This document shows positions 15,285 through 24,227 of a DNA stretch of 64,000 bases, in pieces. A program made the position numbers and the translations under genes. The notes under the pieces are model-generated. The model did not search any database. It was not told where the DNA came from and saw only the letters and a list, made by a program, of their open reading frames with translations. Within the stretch, counting starts at the first letter, position 1. Each line of letters starts with the position of its first letter. The DNA comes from Streptomyces koelreuteriae (GTDB taxonomy: Bacteria; Actinomycetota; Actinomycetes; Streptomycetales; Streptomycetaceae), in the NCBI RefSeq assembly GCF_018604545.1, contig NZ_CP075896.1, positions 7,006,001 to 7,070,000 on the forward strand, written 5' to 3'.

Positions 15285-16162
15285 GCGCACCATCCACCGA
15301 TCTCACCCCGCGAGCGGGTGGCCTCCGGCACAAACTGCCGGGTTCCGTCGCCTGGCACATCGGGTCCCTGGTGATCCTCGCGGTGATCCTCTACCCGGTG
15401 ATCTGGGTCGTCGGCGGTTCGTTCAAGAAGAGCGAGGACGTCGTCGGCAGCCTGGATCTCTTCCCGGGCGATCCGGTCCTCGCCAACTACACCAGCCTCG
15501 CCGACGGCATCGCCGACATCCCGATCTCCACGTTCTTCTTCAACTCGCTGTTCCTCGCGGGCGGTTCGGTGATCGGGATCCTGGTGTCCTGCTCGCTGAC
15601 GGCGTACGCCTTCGCGAGGATCAGGTTCGCGGGCCGCAATCTGCTGTTCGCGCTGATGATCGGCACCCTGCTGTTGCCGTACCACGTGCTGCTGATCCCG
15701 CAGTACGTGCTGTTCCGCAACATGGAGATGATCAACACCTACACCCCGCTGCTGCTCGGGAAGTATCTGGCCACCGAGGCGTTCTTCGTCTTCCTGATGG
15801 TGCAGTTCATGCGCAACCTGCCCAAGGAACTCGACGAGGCGGCCCGGCTCGACGGCTGCGGGCACCTGCGGATCTATTGGTCGATCATGCTGCCGCTGTG
15901 CCGCCCGGCCCTGATCACCAGCGCGATCTTCACGTTCATCAACGCCTGGAACGACTTCATGGGCCCGCTGATCTACCTCAACGAGCCCGACAAGTACACC
16001 GTCTCGCTCGGCCTGAAGATGTTCGTCGACCAGGAAGGGCTCGCGAACTACGGCGGCATGATCGCCATGTCGCTCGTCGCGCTGCTGCCGGTCCTCGCCT
16101 TCTTCCTGGCCTTCCAGCGGTATCTGATCGACGGCATGGCCACGTCGGGTCTGAAGGGCTGA
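15281..16162 (+). CDS. Sugar ABC transporter permease, MalG type
   Basis: A 293-residue protein from ATG 15281, overlapping the MalF-type gene by ATGA, with GGAGG in the end of that gene as ribosome-binding site. Six membrane segments, and the EAA loop is PKELDEAARLDGCGHLRIYWSIMLPLCRPAL (~184-214). It pairs with the upstream permease to form the channel of a CUT1-type importer. Confidence 0.92.
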   Translation: MSAPSTDLTPRAGGLRHKLPGSVAWHIGSLVILAVILYPVIWVVGGSFKKSEDVVGSLDLFPGDPVLANYTSLADGIADIPISTFFFNSLFLAGGSVIGILVSCSLTAYAFARIRFAGRNLLFALMIGTLLLPYHVLLIPQYVLFRNMEMINTYTPLLLGKYLATEAFFVFLMVQFMRNLPKELDEAARLDGCGHLRIYWSIMLPLCRPALITSAIFTFINAWNDFMGPLIYLNEPDKYTVSLGLKMFVDQEGLANYGGMIAMSLVALLPVLAFFLAFQRYLIDGMATSGLKG

Positions 16163-16169
16163 GGTGGGC

Positions 16170-16760
16170 ATGGCCGGGACCCGGGTGAAGGCGCGGGGCG
16201 AGTCGGTGCTCGCCGGGCGGTTCGCGATCTTCGCCGAGTGTCTGCTGACCGGGGTGTGGATCGCGGTGGCCTCGTTGGGGGTCGTGACGTATCCGGCCGC
16301 GTTCGCCGCGGGTGCGCGGCATCTGCGGCGCCGTACCGCGCACGAGGGCGGTGGGTGGCGGGAGTTCGTCGCCGACTTCCGTACGGCTCTGCGCGGCGGG
16401 TGGCTCGCCGGCCTCGCCGGGTGGGCGGCGGTGGCCGCGGTCTGGGTGGACGTCCAGGCGGCACGGGCGGGGATTCCCGGCGGGCCGCTCGTCGGGGCGG
16501 TCGGGGTCGTCGCGCTGATCGCCTTCGTCGTGGCGGGGCTGCGCGCGGCGGCGCTCTGGGAGCCGGGGGAACGGTGGCGGACGCTGCTCGCGGCTGCCTG
16601 GCGCCGGACCTTTCTCGACCCCGCCGGGTCCTTCCTGATCATCGCCGGGCTGGCCGTGGTGGCCCTGTCCGGCTGGTTCGTCGCGCCGCTGGCGGTCCCC
16701 GTTCTCGGGGCCGTCGCGGCGGCGGCCGTCGCCGTGGAGGAGCGCTACCGGCACCGCTGA
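16170..16760 (+). CDS. YesL/DUF624-like membrane protein
   Basis: A 196-residue protein from ATG 16170, with GAGG 5 nt upstream; GTG 16164 is a close alternative. Four to five hydrophobic segments are visible. FAECLLTGVWIAVASLGVVTYPAAFAAGARHLR and WREFVADFRTALRGGWLAG resemble DUF624 (YesL) proteins. In Bacillus, YesL belongs to the rhamnogalacturonan-utilisation cluster, which fits the neighbouring lyase here. Role unknown, perhaps an accessory to the transporter. It follows the MalG-type gene by a few bp and is part of the operon. Confidence 0.68.
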   Translation: MAGTRVKARGESVLAGRFAIFAECLLTGVWIAVASLGVVTYPAAFAAGARHLRRRTAHEGGGWREFVADFRTALRGGWLAGLAGWAAVAAVWVDVQAARAGIPGGPLVGAVGVVALIAFVVAGLRAAALWEPGERWRTLLAAAWRRTFLDPAGSFLIIAGLAVVALSGWFVAPLAVPVLGAVAAAAVAVEERYRHR

Positions 16761-16846
16761 CCGGCGGTGCCCTCACTCCAGGCAGGCGCCCCGGGCGCCG
16801 TACCTCTCAGTGTCATGCCCCTGACCGGATCAGCCACGCGGAATCG

Positions 16847-16888
16847 CTTCCCGCACGGACCTTCCCGCACGGACCTTCCCGCACGGAC
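16847..16888. repeat. Three perfect 14-bp tandem repeats in front of the lyase gene
   Basis: CTTCCCGCACGGAC occurs at 16847-16860, 16861-16874 and 16875-16888 with no mismatch, ending 19 bp before the lyase ATG. It lies in the leader or upstream control region and may be a regulator binding array or recent slippage. Confidence 0.9.
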
Positions 16889-16907
16889 AAGGAAAGGCAG
16901 CATCTCT

Positions 16908-19649
16908 ATGTCTCCCATCCCCCGCAGGTCCCTCCTCAAGGCGGCCGCGGTCGCCGGAGCCGCCGCCCAGTTCAGCTGGGCGCTGGGGGCGCAGAACGCG
17001 CAGGCCGCCCCCGGCCCCGAGCCCGCCGACGCCGACCCGGTGACCCTCGACTGGCTGGAGGACGGCGGACTCGGCGCGGCCCCCGGCTCCACCGTCGGCG
17101 TCCCCTGGCCCAAGGGCGCCTACGAGAAGGACCAGACCTTCGCGCTCACGGACGCGGACGGCAAGGCCGTTCCCGTGCAGTCCTGGCCGATCGCCTACTG
17201 GCCCGACGGCTCCCTCAAGTGGACCGCGCACGCGGTCGGTTCGGGCGGCGGCAAGCTCACCCTCGCCGCCGGCACCCCCGCCGCCCCCGAGAAGAAGGTC
17301 ACCGTCGACAAGAGCGGCGGCACCATCGACATATCGACCGGCGTCATCACCGCGAGGATCGGCAAGTCCGGGTCCACCATCGTCAAGTCGGTCACCCGCG
17401 GCTCGACGGAGATCGCGAAGAACGGCCGGCTCGTGCTCATCCGCCAGCCCGAGATCGAGGACGAGGACCAGGGCGCGGTCAAGACCGAGCGCTTCGACGG
17501 CGCCATCTCCAAGGTCGAGGTCGAGCAGGCGGGCCCGGTCCGCGCGGTCGTCCGCATCGACGGCAAGCACCGCAAGGGCGGCCGCAGCTGGCTGCCCTTC
17601 TCGATCCGGCTCTACTTCTACGCGGGCGCCGACTCCTTCCGCATGGTCCACACCCTCACCTTCGACGGCACCCAGGAGCCCGCGAAGGCGAGCGGCGACT
17701 TCATCCGCGGACTCGGCGTCCGCTTCCAGGTGCCGATGCGGGACCAGGCATACGACCGGCACATCCGCATCGGCGGCGACGGCACCGGCCTGCTCCGCGA
17801 GGCCGTGAAGGGCATCACCGGACTGCGCCGCGACCCCGGGGCGGCGGTGCGTACGGCCCAGTTCGAAGGCAAGAAGCTGCCCGACCCGGCCACCTGGGAC
17901 CAGCGGGTCACCACCCGCCTCCAGTACATCCCCGAGTGGGGCGACTACACCCTCTCCCAGCTCTCCGCCGACGGATTCACGCTCCGCAAGCGGACGAAGA
18001 AGGGCCACGGCTGGATCGGCGCGGGCGGCGGGCGGCGCGCCAGCGGCTTCGGATACGTGGGTGGTGCGAGCGGCGGGTTCGCCTTCGGGCTGCGGGACTT
18101 CTGGGAGAAGTTCCCCGCCCAGCTCGACATCCGCGACGCCCAGACCGACACGGCCGAGGTCACCCTCTGGCTCTGGTCACCCGAGGCACAGCCCATGGAC
18201 CTGCGCTTCTACCACGACGGCATGGGCCAGGACACCTACCCCGAACAGCTCGAAGGCCTCAACATCACCTACGAGGACTACGAACCCGAGTTCGGCACCC
18301 CCTACGGCATCGCCCGCACCAGCGAACTCCTCTTCTGGGCCCACGACTCCACGCCGAGCGCCGAGGCGACGGCCCGGCAGGTGGCGGCCGTACGCACTCC
18401 GCCGCAGCTCGCCGCCCCGCCCCAGCAGCTCGTCAAGGCCGGCGTCTTCGGCAAGCTGTTCTCCGCACCGGACCGCTCCACCAGTGCCAAGGCGAAGATC
18501 GAGGACCACCTCGACTTCCTCTTCACCTACTACAAGGACCAGGTGGAGCAGCGCCGCTGGTACGGCTTCTGGGACTACGGCGACATCATGCACAGCTACG
18601 ACCCGAGCCGCCACCAGTGGTGCTACGACGTCGGCGGCTACGCCTGGGACAACTCCGAGCTCTCGCCCGACCTGTGGCTCTGGTTCGCGTACATGCGCTC
18701 CGGGCGGGCGGACATCTTCCGCTTCGCCGAGGCCATGACCCGGCACACCGGCGAGGTCGACGTCTACCACCTCGGCAAGTGGGCGGGCCTCGGCACCCGG
18801 CACGGTGTCCAGCACTACGCCGACAGCGCCAAGCAGCAGCGCATCGCCAACACCACCTATCGCCGCTACTACTACTTCCTCACGGCGGACGAACGCGTCG
18901 GCGACCTCATGCACGCCAACGTCGACTCCGACGAGACCTTCCTCGTCCTCGACCCCATCCGCAAGATCCGCACCGAGCCCTACACCCCCGACCGCAACGC
19001 CCTGTCCATCGGCTTCGGGACCGACTGGAGCGGTCTGGTCTCCGCCTGGCTCACGGAGTGGGAGCGGCGCGGCCCCAAGTGGGAGAAGGCCAAGGCGCGC
19101 GTTCTGTCCACGATGGAGACCATCGCCGCCCAGCCCAACGGCTTCGTCCAGGGCAACGCGCTGTACGACCTGGACACCGGCAAGTTCGCCGTCGCCAAGG
19201 ACGCCAAGGTCAGCGTCTCGCATCTGTCGGCCATGTTCGGCCTGGTCGAGCTGTGCGCCGAGCTGATCGACCAGGTCGACATGCCGAAGTTCAAGGAGGC
19301 GTGGCTCGACTACTGCCGCTACTTCAACGCCACCAAGGCCGAGCAGAGGGCCCGCTACGGCTCCGACTTCGGTTCCCTGCTGCTCTTCCAGGGCCACTCC
19401 CGCCAGGACGCCTACGCGGCCGTCCTGGCGGGCGACGACAAGCTGGCCGCCCGGGCGTGGCGGCAGTTCTACAACAGCGCCGACACCTGGGACTACAAGG
19501 AGTCCACGGACTGGTCCACGAAGAAGATCGAGGGCCCGACCGGCCTCGTCCCCGGCAGCGAGGCGGCCTGGGTGTCCACCAACGCCACGGCGCTGTACGG
19601 CCTGGCGGCCATCCAGAACCTGGCGCTGGTGGGCGACAAGATGCCGTAG
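16908..19649 (+). CDS. Tat-exported exo-rhamnogalacturonan lyase-like protein (PL26-like)
   Basis: A 913-residue protein from ATG 16908; GGAAAGG lies about 10 nt upstream. The signal peptide has a twin-arginine-like RRSLLKAAAVAGAAA and a cleavage site near AQAA (~30-36), so the enzyme is probably secreted folded. The mature part opens with a beta-rich domain (VTLDWLEDGG...VPWPKGAYEKDQTF...WPDGSLKWTAHAV), and a large alpha-barrel-like half follows (DQVEQRRWYGFWDYGDIMHSYDP, YHLGKWAGLGTRHGVQHYAD, RRYYYFLTADERVGDL). Length and these features resemble proteins annotated as exo-rhamnogalacturonan lyases (PL26), recalled rather than searched. Together with the LacI-controlled importer and YesL-like protein it suggests a pectin side-chain utilisation locus. 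Confidence 0.72.
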   Translation: MSPIPRRSLLKAAAVAGAAAQFSWALGAQNAQAAPGPEPADADPVTLDWLEDGGLGAAPGSTVGVPWPKGAYEKDQTFALTDADGKAVPVQSWPIAYWPDGSLKWTAHAVGSGGGKLTLAAGTPAAPEKKVTVDKSGGTIDISTGVITARIGKSGSTIVKSVTRGSTEIAKNGRLVLIRQPEIEDEDQGAVKTERFDGAISKVEVEQAGPVRAVVRIDGKHRKGGRSWLPFSIRLYFYAGADSFRMVHTLTFDGTQEPAKASGDFIRGLGVRFQVPMRDQAYDRHIRIGGDGTGLLREAVKGITGLRRDPGAAVRTAQFEGKKLPDPATWDQRVTTRLQYIPEWGDYTLSQLSADGFTLRKRTKKGHGWIGAGGGRRASGFGYVGGASGGFAFGLRDFWEKFPAQLDIRDAQTDTAEVTLWLWSPEAQPMDLRFYHDGMGQDTYPEQLEGLNITYEDYEPEFGTPYGIARTSELLFWAHDSTPSAEATARQVAAVRTPPQLAAPPQQLVKAGVFGKLFSAPDRSTSAKAKIEDHLDFLFTYYKDQVEQRRWYGFWDYGDIMHSYDPSRHQWCYDVGGYAWDNSELSPDLWLWFAYMRSGRADIFRFAEAMTRHTGEVDVYHLGKWAGLGTRHGVQHYADSAKQQRIANTTYRRYYYFLTADERVGDLMHANVDSDETFLVLDPIRKIRTEPYTPDRNALSIGFGTDWSGLVSAWLTEWERRGPKWEKAKARVLSTMETIAAQPNGFVQGNALYDLDTGKFAVAKDAKVSVSHLSAMFGLVELCAELIDQVDMPKFKEAWLDYCRYFNATKAEQRARYGSDFGSLLLFQGHSRQDAYAAVLAGDDKLAARAWRQFYNSADTWDYKESTDWSTKKIEGPTGLVPGSEAAWVSTNATALYGLAAIQNLALVGDKMP

Positions 19650-19667
19650 CCGGTCCGTGGGAGACGG

Positions 19668-22040
19668 CTAGTTCATCCTCCCGAGGACGTCTCGCACTCG
19701 CCGGACGTCCCTGATCCGCTGCTCGTACGTCGCCCCGAGTGCGAGCAGCAGGAGTCCGGCGAGGGCGGGAGGCGCCCAGCGGGGGAGCGCGCCCGTCACC
19801 TGCACGACGTACGGGGCGAGTTCGTGCAGTGTGACCAGGGCCAGCACCGAGCCGCCGAGCACCAGCGGCGCCTGGAGGTGATGCCGCGCTCCCAGCAGGG
19901 TGACCAGCAGGGCCGCCGTGCCCAGCAGCAGCGGTCGCGTCCAGTGCGGGTCGGCCCAGGCCGCGACGAGGCTCGGCAGGAGGGTGGCGGCGAGTCCGGG
20001 GCCGTACGCCGTCCAGGAGGACGCCCCCGGATCGCGGCGCCGGCGCAGGGCGCCGACGAGCAGCGCGGGCACGGTCACCGGGAGCGTGTAGGCCTCGGGT
20101 GTGCCGATGTCCCAGGCGGCCAGGCGTACCCAGGCGGCCAGCACGAACAGGGCCGTGGCCGCGTAGCCGACGGGACGGCGCCCCGGACGCATCGCCGTGC
20201 CCGCGGCGATCACTCCGCACAGGGCCAGCACCAGGGCGAGCAGCGGCGGATCGGTGACGGCGAGGCCCACGGCGAGCAGGCCGGTGGCAGCTCCCACGCA
20301 CTCGACCGGCACGGTCGCCCGGTGCTCACCGAGACGCGCCGCGAGCAGCGCGGCGGCCACGGGGACGGCCAGGACCAGCAGGGCGGTGGGGGCCGGCGGC
20401 CAGTCCATGGCGGCACCGGTCGCCGAGGCCAGGGCGGCGGCGTACCCGAGGGCGGCCGGAGCCGTGACGGGGGCGACGCTCGCCTGCCATGAGGCCGCGG
20501 CGAACAGCCCCACCAGCACGGACAGCACCACGAGGGTCGCGGTCTGGGAGGCGAGAGCGGTCAGGGCGAGGCTGACGGAGGTGACCAGGGCGAGGACGAG
20601 GGCGGTGAGTTGCGCGGCAGGCACCGCCTCCTTGCGCACATACAGCGCGGCCGCCGTCATGACCCCGAGGACCGCCATCCCCGCGACGTACGGAATCCCG
20701 AGCACCGCCGGAAGCATCAGGACCGTCGCCCAGAGCAGGCCCAGCGCGCCGAGCCGGGCCCGCGCACACCACGGCTCCGCGCGGATCGCCAGGGCGAGAA
20801 CGGCCGCGACGGCCACCAGCACGACGGGAGCCGTCACCGAGTCCGGAGGCCAGGGCGCCTCGACGGCCACCGCGGTACGGGCGTCCGAGGGAGCGCCGCT
20901 CCACACCCGGCCGACCCAGCCGGCCGGTCCCAGCAGCACCACGGTGACGACGGGCAGCGTCCACAGCAGCGCCAGCGCCTGTACGACACCCGAGGCCCAG
21001 GCGAACCCGTGCCGTATCGCCTCGGGCAGCCGCCCGGTCGTCATCGCCGCCAACAGGGCGACGCCGAAGGCCAGATGGGCCGGAACCGCCCACTCCGACG
21101 GCAGTCCGGAGCGAGCCACCCCACCGAACGCGCCCACGGTGAGCAGCCCCGAGGCGATCGCGAGACCGAGGGAGTGCCGCGTGCCCGGGCCCCGCCAGGA
21201 CGCGCCCAGCGCGATGACCGCCGCGAGCAGGAGAAGCCCCCCGGCTCGGGCAGCGGCGCCCGGACCGTCCGCCGTCAGCGACAGCCAGCCGGCGGCCAGG
21301 ACGCCCCAGCCGCCCATGCCGTACGCACCCACGACAGCGGCGATCCGCACGGAACCGGTCGCCACCCGCAGCGCCGCCACCGTGTCGAGCCCGGCCGTCA
21401 CCAGCAGCGCGGCCGTGATCAGATACGGGCCCGCGTCGGCGGCCAGGGCCCACAGCAACAGCGGGAACTGGGCCGCGGCCAGGGCGGAGGGCAGGGGCAG
21501 CCGCAGGGCGGCCGTCGCCGGAAGCAGGCCGTACGCCGACCAGATCACCGCGAGCACCGCTGCCGCGGCCGCCGCGTACCCGGTCCCGTCCGTCCCGGTG
21601 AGGGCGGCCTCGTGCAGCGCGTACGCGTCCAGGACGGTCAGGGCGAGCCCGAGCCCCGCCACGGACTCGGCCGTCGACCGCAGCCCCCGCTTCAGCAGGA
21701 GCACGGGCCCGGCGAGTGCGGCCAGCGTGACCGCGCCGAGCACCAGCGCCCGCCCGGTGATGCCCATATGACCCCAGCTGACCAGCGTGAACACCGCAGC
21801 CGCGAGCGTGAGCAGCACACCGCCGAGAACCAGGAGGACGTTCTGCACGCTGGGCGCGGCGGTCTCCGGGCGGGGCGGTGCCGTGGGCGACCAGGCCACC
21901 GGCAACGGCTGCTGGGCCCGTCGCAGGGTGGAGACCAGCCAGGCGCGACGGGTCAGCAACTGGGCCCTGCGGGCGTCCAGTTGCCGCAGTTCGGCGTCGA
22001 GGAGCCGCAACTCCTCGGCCGGGGGCGGAAGGTGTGTCAT
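19668..22040 (-). CDS. Large polytopic membrane protein (SCO7613 C-terminal domain-like)
   Basis: A 790-residue protein from ATG 22040; an in-frame ATG at 22076 would add 12 residues. The N-terminal 45 residues form a Leu-heptad, coiled-coil-like segment (AEELRLLDAELRQLDARRAQLLTRRAWL). Nearly the whole remainder is hydrophobic, with some 20 or more membrane segments and very little loop sequence, ending in a short basic tail (EQRIRDVRRVRDVLGRMN). The composition (Ala/Leu/Val/Gly) and N-terminal coiled coil resemble a Streptomyces family named after SCO7613. No catalytic residues stand out. It is convergent with the lyase gene, 18 bp apart. Confidence 0.75.
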   Translation of the reverse strand: MTHLPPPAEELRLLDAELRQLDARRAQLLTRRAWLVSTLRRAQQPLPVAWSPTAPPRPETAAPSVQNVLLVLGGVLLTLAAAVFTLVSWGHMGITGRALVLGAVTLAALAGPVLLLKRGLRSTAESVAGLGLALTVLDAYALHEAALTGTDGTGYAAAAAAVLAVIWSAYGLLPATAALRLPLPSALAAAQFPLLLWALAADAGPYLITAALLVTAGLDTVAALRVATGSVRIAAVVGAYGMGGWGVLAAGWLSLTADGPGAAARAGGLLLLAAVIALGASWRGPGTRHSLGLAIASGLLTVGAFGGVARSGLPSEWAVPAHLAFGVALLAAMTTGRLPEAIRHGFAWASGVVQALALLWTLPVVTVVLLGPAGWVGRVWSGAPSDARTAVAVEAPWPPDSVTAPVVLVAVAAVLALAIRAEPWCARARLGALGLLWATVLMLPAVLGIPYVAGMAVLGVMTAAALYVRKEAVPAAQLTALVLALVTSVSLALTALASQTATLVVLSVLVGLFAAASWQASVAPVTAPAALGYAAALASATGAAMDWPPAPTALLVLAVPVAAALLAARLGEHRATVPVECVGAATGLLAVGLAVTDPPLLALVLALCGVIAAGTAMRPGRRPVGYAATALFVLAAWVRLAAWDIGTPEAYTLPVTVPALLVGALRRRRDPGASSWTAYGPGLAATLLPSLVAAWADPHWTRPLLLGTAALLVTLLGARHHLQAPLVLGGSVLALVTLHELAPYVVQVTGALPRWAPPALAGLLLLALGATYEQRIRDVRRVRDVLGRMN

Positions 22041-22139
22041 GCCTGGCAGTGTGGTCCGCGTCACCTCGTACGGCATGAGTGCGGATACTCAGCCGCGTAC
22101 TCAGCCAAGCCCCCCACCAGGAGTGGGCACACTGCGGGC

Positions 22140-22586
22140 ATGGACTGGAACCACTACCGCTTCCGCAGCCTGTGGCCCCTGGCCGCGCCGCCCGCCACCG
22201 TGTACGAGGCGCTGGAACGGGCCGAGGGCTACCCCCGCTGGTGGCGCCAGGTCCGGCAGGTGACCCGGCTCGACGAGACCACCGGCACGATCCGGATCCG
22301 CTCCGTCCTGCCGTACGACATGACCTTCACGGCACGGGAGGTGCGGCGCGACCCCGAGGCCGGTGTGCTGGAGACCGCCCTGTCCGGGGACATCGAGGGC
22401 TGGGCACGCTGGACGGTCACGCCGCTCGGGCCGGGCAGTCTCGCGCGGTACGACCAGGTCGTGAGCGTGACCAAGCCGCTGCTGCGGAGACTCGCCGTAC
22501 CGGGACGGCCCGTCTTCCGCGCCAACCACACGCTGATGATGCGGTCCGGGCGGCGCGGACTGGCCAGGCACCTCGAAGCGGTTTGA
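22140..22586 (+). CDS. SRPBCC (polyketide cyclase/START-like) family protein
   Basis: A 148-residue protein from ATG 22140. It begins MDWNHYRFRSLWPLAAPPATVYEALERAEGYPRWWRQVRQV, the typical N-terminal strand and helix of a SRPBCC hydrophobic-ligand pocket ('P...V...L.....YP.WW'), and ends in the long C-terminal helix MRSGRRGLARHLEAV. The ligand is unknown. The nearest ribosome-binding-like sequence (AGGAG) is too far upstream (17 nt), so initiation is unusual. A tRNA promoter overlaps the stop codon. Confidence 0.82.
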   Translation: MDWNHYRFRSLWPLAAPPATVYEALERAEGYPRWWRQVRQVTRLDETTGTIRIRSVLPYDMTFTAREVRRDPEAGVLETALSGDIEGWARWTVTPLGPGSLARYDQVVSVTKPLLRRLAVPGRPVFRANHTLMMRSGRRGLARHLEAV

Positions 22587-22612
22587 AGGAAACGTGCCGG
22601 GGCCTGTATTGT
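22583..22612 (+). promoter_or_regulatory. Promoter of tRNA-Val(CAC) copy 2
   Basis: -35 TTGAAG (22583-22588), 18-nt spacer, -10 TATTGT (22607-22612). The predicted start is near 22619, a few nt before the tRNA. The -35 overlaps the stop codon of the SRPBCC gene. Confidence 0.6.
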
Positions 22613-22625
22613 TCAGTGCGTTCCC

Positions 22626-22697
22626 GGGCGATTAGCTCAGTGGGAGAGCGCTTCGTTCACACCGAAGAGGTCACTGGTTCGAACCCAGTATCGCCCA
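22626..22697 (+). tRNA. tRNA-Val(CAC), copy 2
   Basis: Identical over all 72 nt to the gene at 11923-11994: anticodon CAC, discriminator A. Confidence 0.97.
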
Positions 22698-22707
22698 CCG
22701 GAAACAG

Positions 22708-22736
22708 CCGGTCCGTCTCAGACGGACCGGTTTTTT
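22708..22736 (+). terminator. Intrinsic terminator with U tract
   Basis: Perfect 10-bp arms 22708-22717 and 22721-22730 around TCA, followed directly by six T residues: a textbook terminator, uncommon at this G+C. Confidence 0.92.
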
Positions 22737-22763
22737 CATGCCCGGACGCCCCGGGCCAGATGC

Positions 22764-23492
22764 TCAGGCTGCCGCAGGCAGGTCCGGACGCAGGGGCCAG
22801 GCCGGGTCGACCGACTCCTCGACACCGCTGCGCGCGAACCACGCCTGGAGGCCCCGGGCCTGCGCCGCGTGCCACACCGCCTGAAGGGTGTGCAGTTCGC
22901 CGGGAGCGAGCCGCTCCAGCCGGGACGCGAACCGGCGGCCCACCGCCCGCGTGACCTCCAGCGCCGCCACGGCGTCGGCCGCCGCGTCGTGCGCGCCCTC
23001 CAGCGTGACGCCGTAGTGCGCGCACAGATCGGTCAGCGTGCGACGGCCCTTGCGATAGCGGTCCAGGTGCTTGTCCAGGACCCTCGGGTCGAGCACGAGC
23101 AGCGGCGCCGGCTCGAACCAGCGGTCCAGCGCCGAGGCACGGTGGCGGCGCAACTCCCGGTCCAGCAGGGTCAGATCGAACGGCGCGTTCATCACCACGA
23201 CCGGACGGCCGGCATGCGCCTGCTCGGCCAGCACCTCCGCTATCTCGTACATCACCGGCGCCGGCCACCGGCCGTTGCGCTGCAGGTGTTCCTCCGTCAG
23301 CCCGTGCACCGCCGTCGCCTCGGCGGGCACCGGCACACCCGGGTTCACCAGCCAGCGGCTGACCCGCGGCCGGACGCCCGGGGCGTCCTGGACGACGACG
23401 GCCGCCGACACGATCCGGTCGGTCTCGACGTCCACGCCCGTCGTCTCCGTGTCGAAGGCGGCCAGCGCCCCCTCGTACCAGCACGTCGTCAT
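22764..23492 (-). CDS. DEDDh 3'-5' exonuclease (DNA polymerase III epsilon-like)
   Basis: A 242-residue protein from ATG 23492; GTG 23498 is an alternative start, and both sit downstream of GAGGGG. DEDDh motifs are present: Exo I FDTETTG (~13-19), Exo II in VVVMNAPFDLTLLDREL (~96-112), and Exo III HDAAADAVAAL (~166-176) with the catalytic His five residues before Asp. This is an RNase T/DnaQ-type fold that removes nucleotides from 3' ends in proofreading, repair or RNA processing. Lacking polymerase-binding or helicase domains, its pathway is undefined. Confidence 0.88.
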   Translation of the reverse strand: MTTCWYEGALAAFDTETTGVDVETDRIVSAAVVVQDAPGVRPRVSRWLVNPGVPVPAEATAVHGLTEEHLQRNGRWPAPVMYEIAEVLAEQAHAGRPVVVMNAPFDLTLLDRELRRHRASALDRWFEPAPLLVLDPRVLDKHLDRYRKGRRTLTDLCAHYGVTLEGAHDAAADAVAALEVTRAVGRRFASRLERLAPGELHTLQAVWHAAQARGLQAWFARSGVEESVDPAWPLRPDLPAAA

Positions 23493-23660
23493 AGCCACAC
23501 AACCCCTCGTTCACCTTCGGCAGTTGACGCACCGTCCGCTGCCCGATTCGGTGATACCCGGGCTGTTTGCGTACTACGCCGGAAGGAGACAACAGGAGTA
23601 CGGGTCGTCGCAGTTCAGCGGCCCGCACGGGGACTCATCTGTTCTGGAAGGCTGTTGGCC

Positions 23661-24227
23661 ATGGCCATTGCGCAGCCCGAACGGGGCGGGCTGCTGCCCG
23701 AGCGCACGGCTCCCTCCCGCGGCACCCTCGCCACCACCGCCTGCATGGAGACACTGCAGGTCGGCTATCTGCACGCCGTCGCGGCGGCCGCCGGCTGCTC
23801 GCTGTCCCAGCCCTTTCCCGACAACGGCATCGACTGGCACGTCAGCCACAGCGCCCCCGGGCACACGGTCGACGACGAGGTCACCATCAAGGTGCAGCTC
23901 AAGGCCACCTACCAGGTGCCGCCCAACCCGCCCGGCCGCACCTTCTCCTTCACGCTCGACAACGCCCACCTGGCGAAACTCGCCCGCACACCCGTGTCGG
24001 TGCACAAGATCCTCGTCGTGATGCTGGTGCCGCGCTCCCAGGACGACTGGCTGCGCGCCGGACACGACCGGCTCGACCTCAGGCACTGCTGCTACTGGAC
24101 CAACCTCGCCGGCCAGCCCATCACCGGCCGCAGCCGCACCACCGTGCGCATACCGACCGCACGCATCTTCGACGACCGGGCCCTGTGCGAGATCATGACG
24201 CGGGTCGGGACGGGAGGGAAACCGTGA
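23661..24227 (+). CDS. DUF4365-type protein, probable PD-(D/E)XK nuclease fold
   Basis: A 188-residue protein from ATG 23661 with GGAAGG 9 nt upstream. The sequence TACMETLQVGYLHAVAAAAGCSLSQPFPDNGIDWHVSH...DEVTIKVQLKATYQ has the order helix with Glu, Asp in a strand (GIDWHV), then a hydrophobic strand ending VQLKAT. That matches the E...D...QxK active-site layout of restriction-endonuclease-like folds. DUF4365 proteins are often found near mobile or defence genes. Here it overlaps the next gene by GTGA (4 nt), so the two products probably act together. Catalysis is inferred from the motif only. Confidence 0.65.
   Translation: MAIAQPERGGLLPERTAPSRGTLATTACMETLQVGYLHAVAAAAGCSLSQPFPDNGIDWHVSHSAPGHTVDDEVTIKVQLKATYQVPPNPPGRTFSFTLDNAHLAKLARTPVSVHKILVVMLVPRSQDDWLRAGHDRLDLRHCCYWTNLAGQPITGRSRTTVRIPTARIFDDRALCEIMTRVGTGGKP

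Noticed and set aside
11921..22699. The two tRNA-Val(CAC) genes as attL/attR of an integrative element
   Set aside because: Both are complete tRNAs with their own promoter or terminator, and no integrase, excisionase or replication gene lies between. Kept only as a direct-repeat observation.
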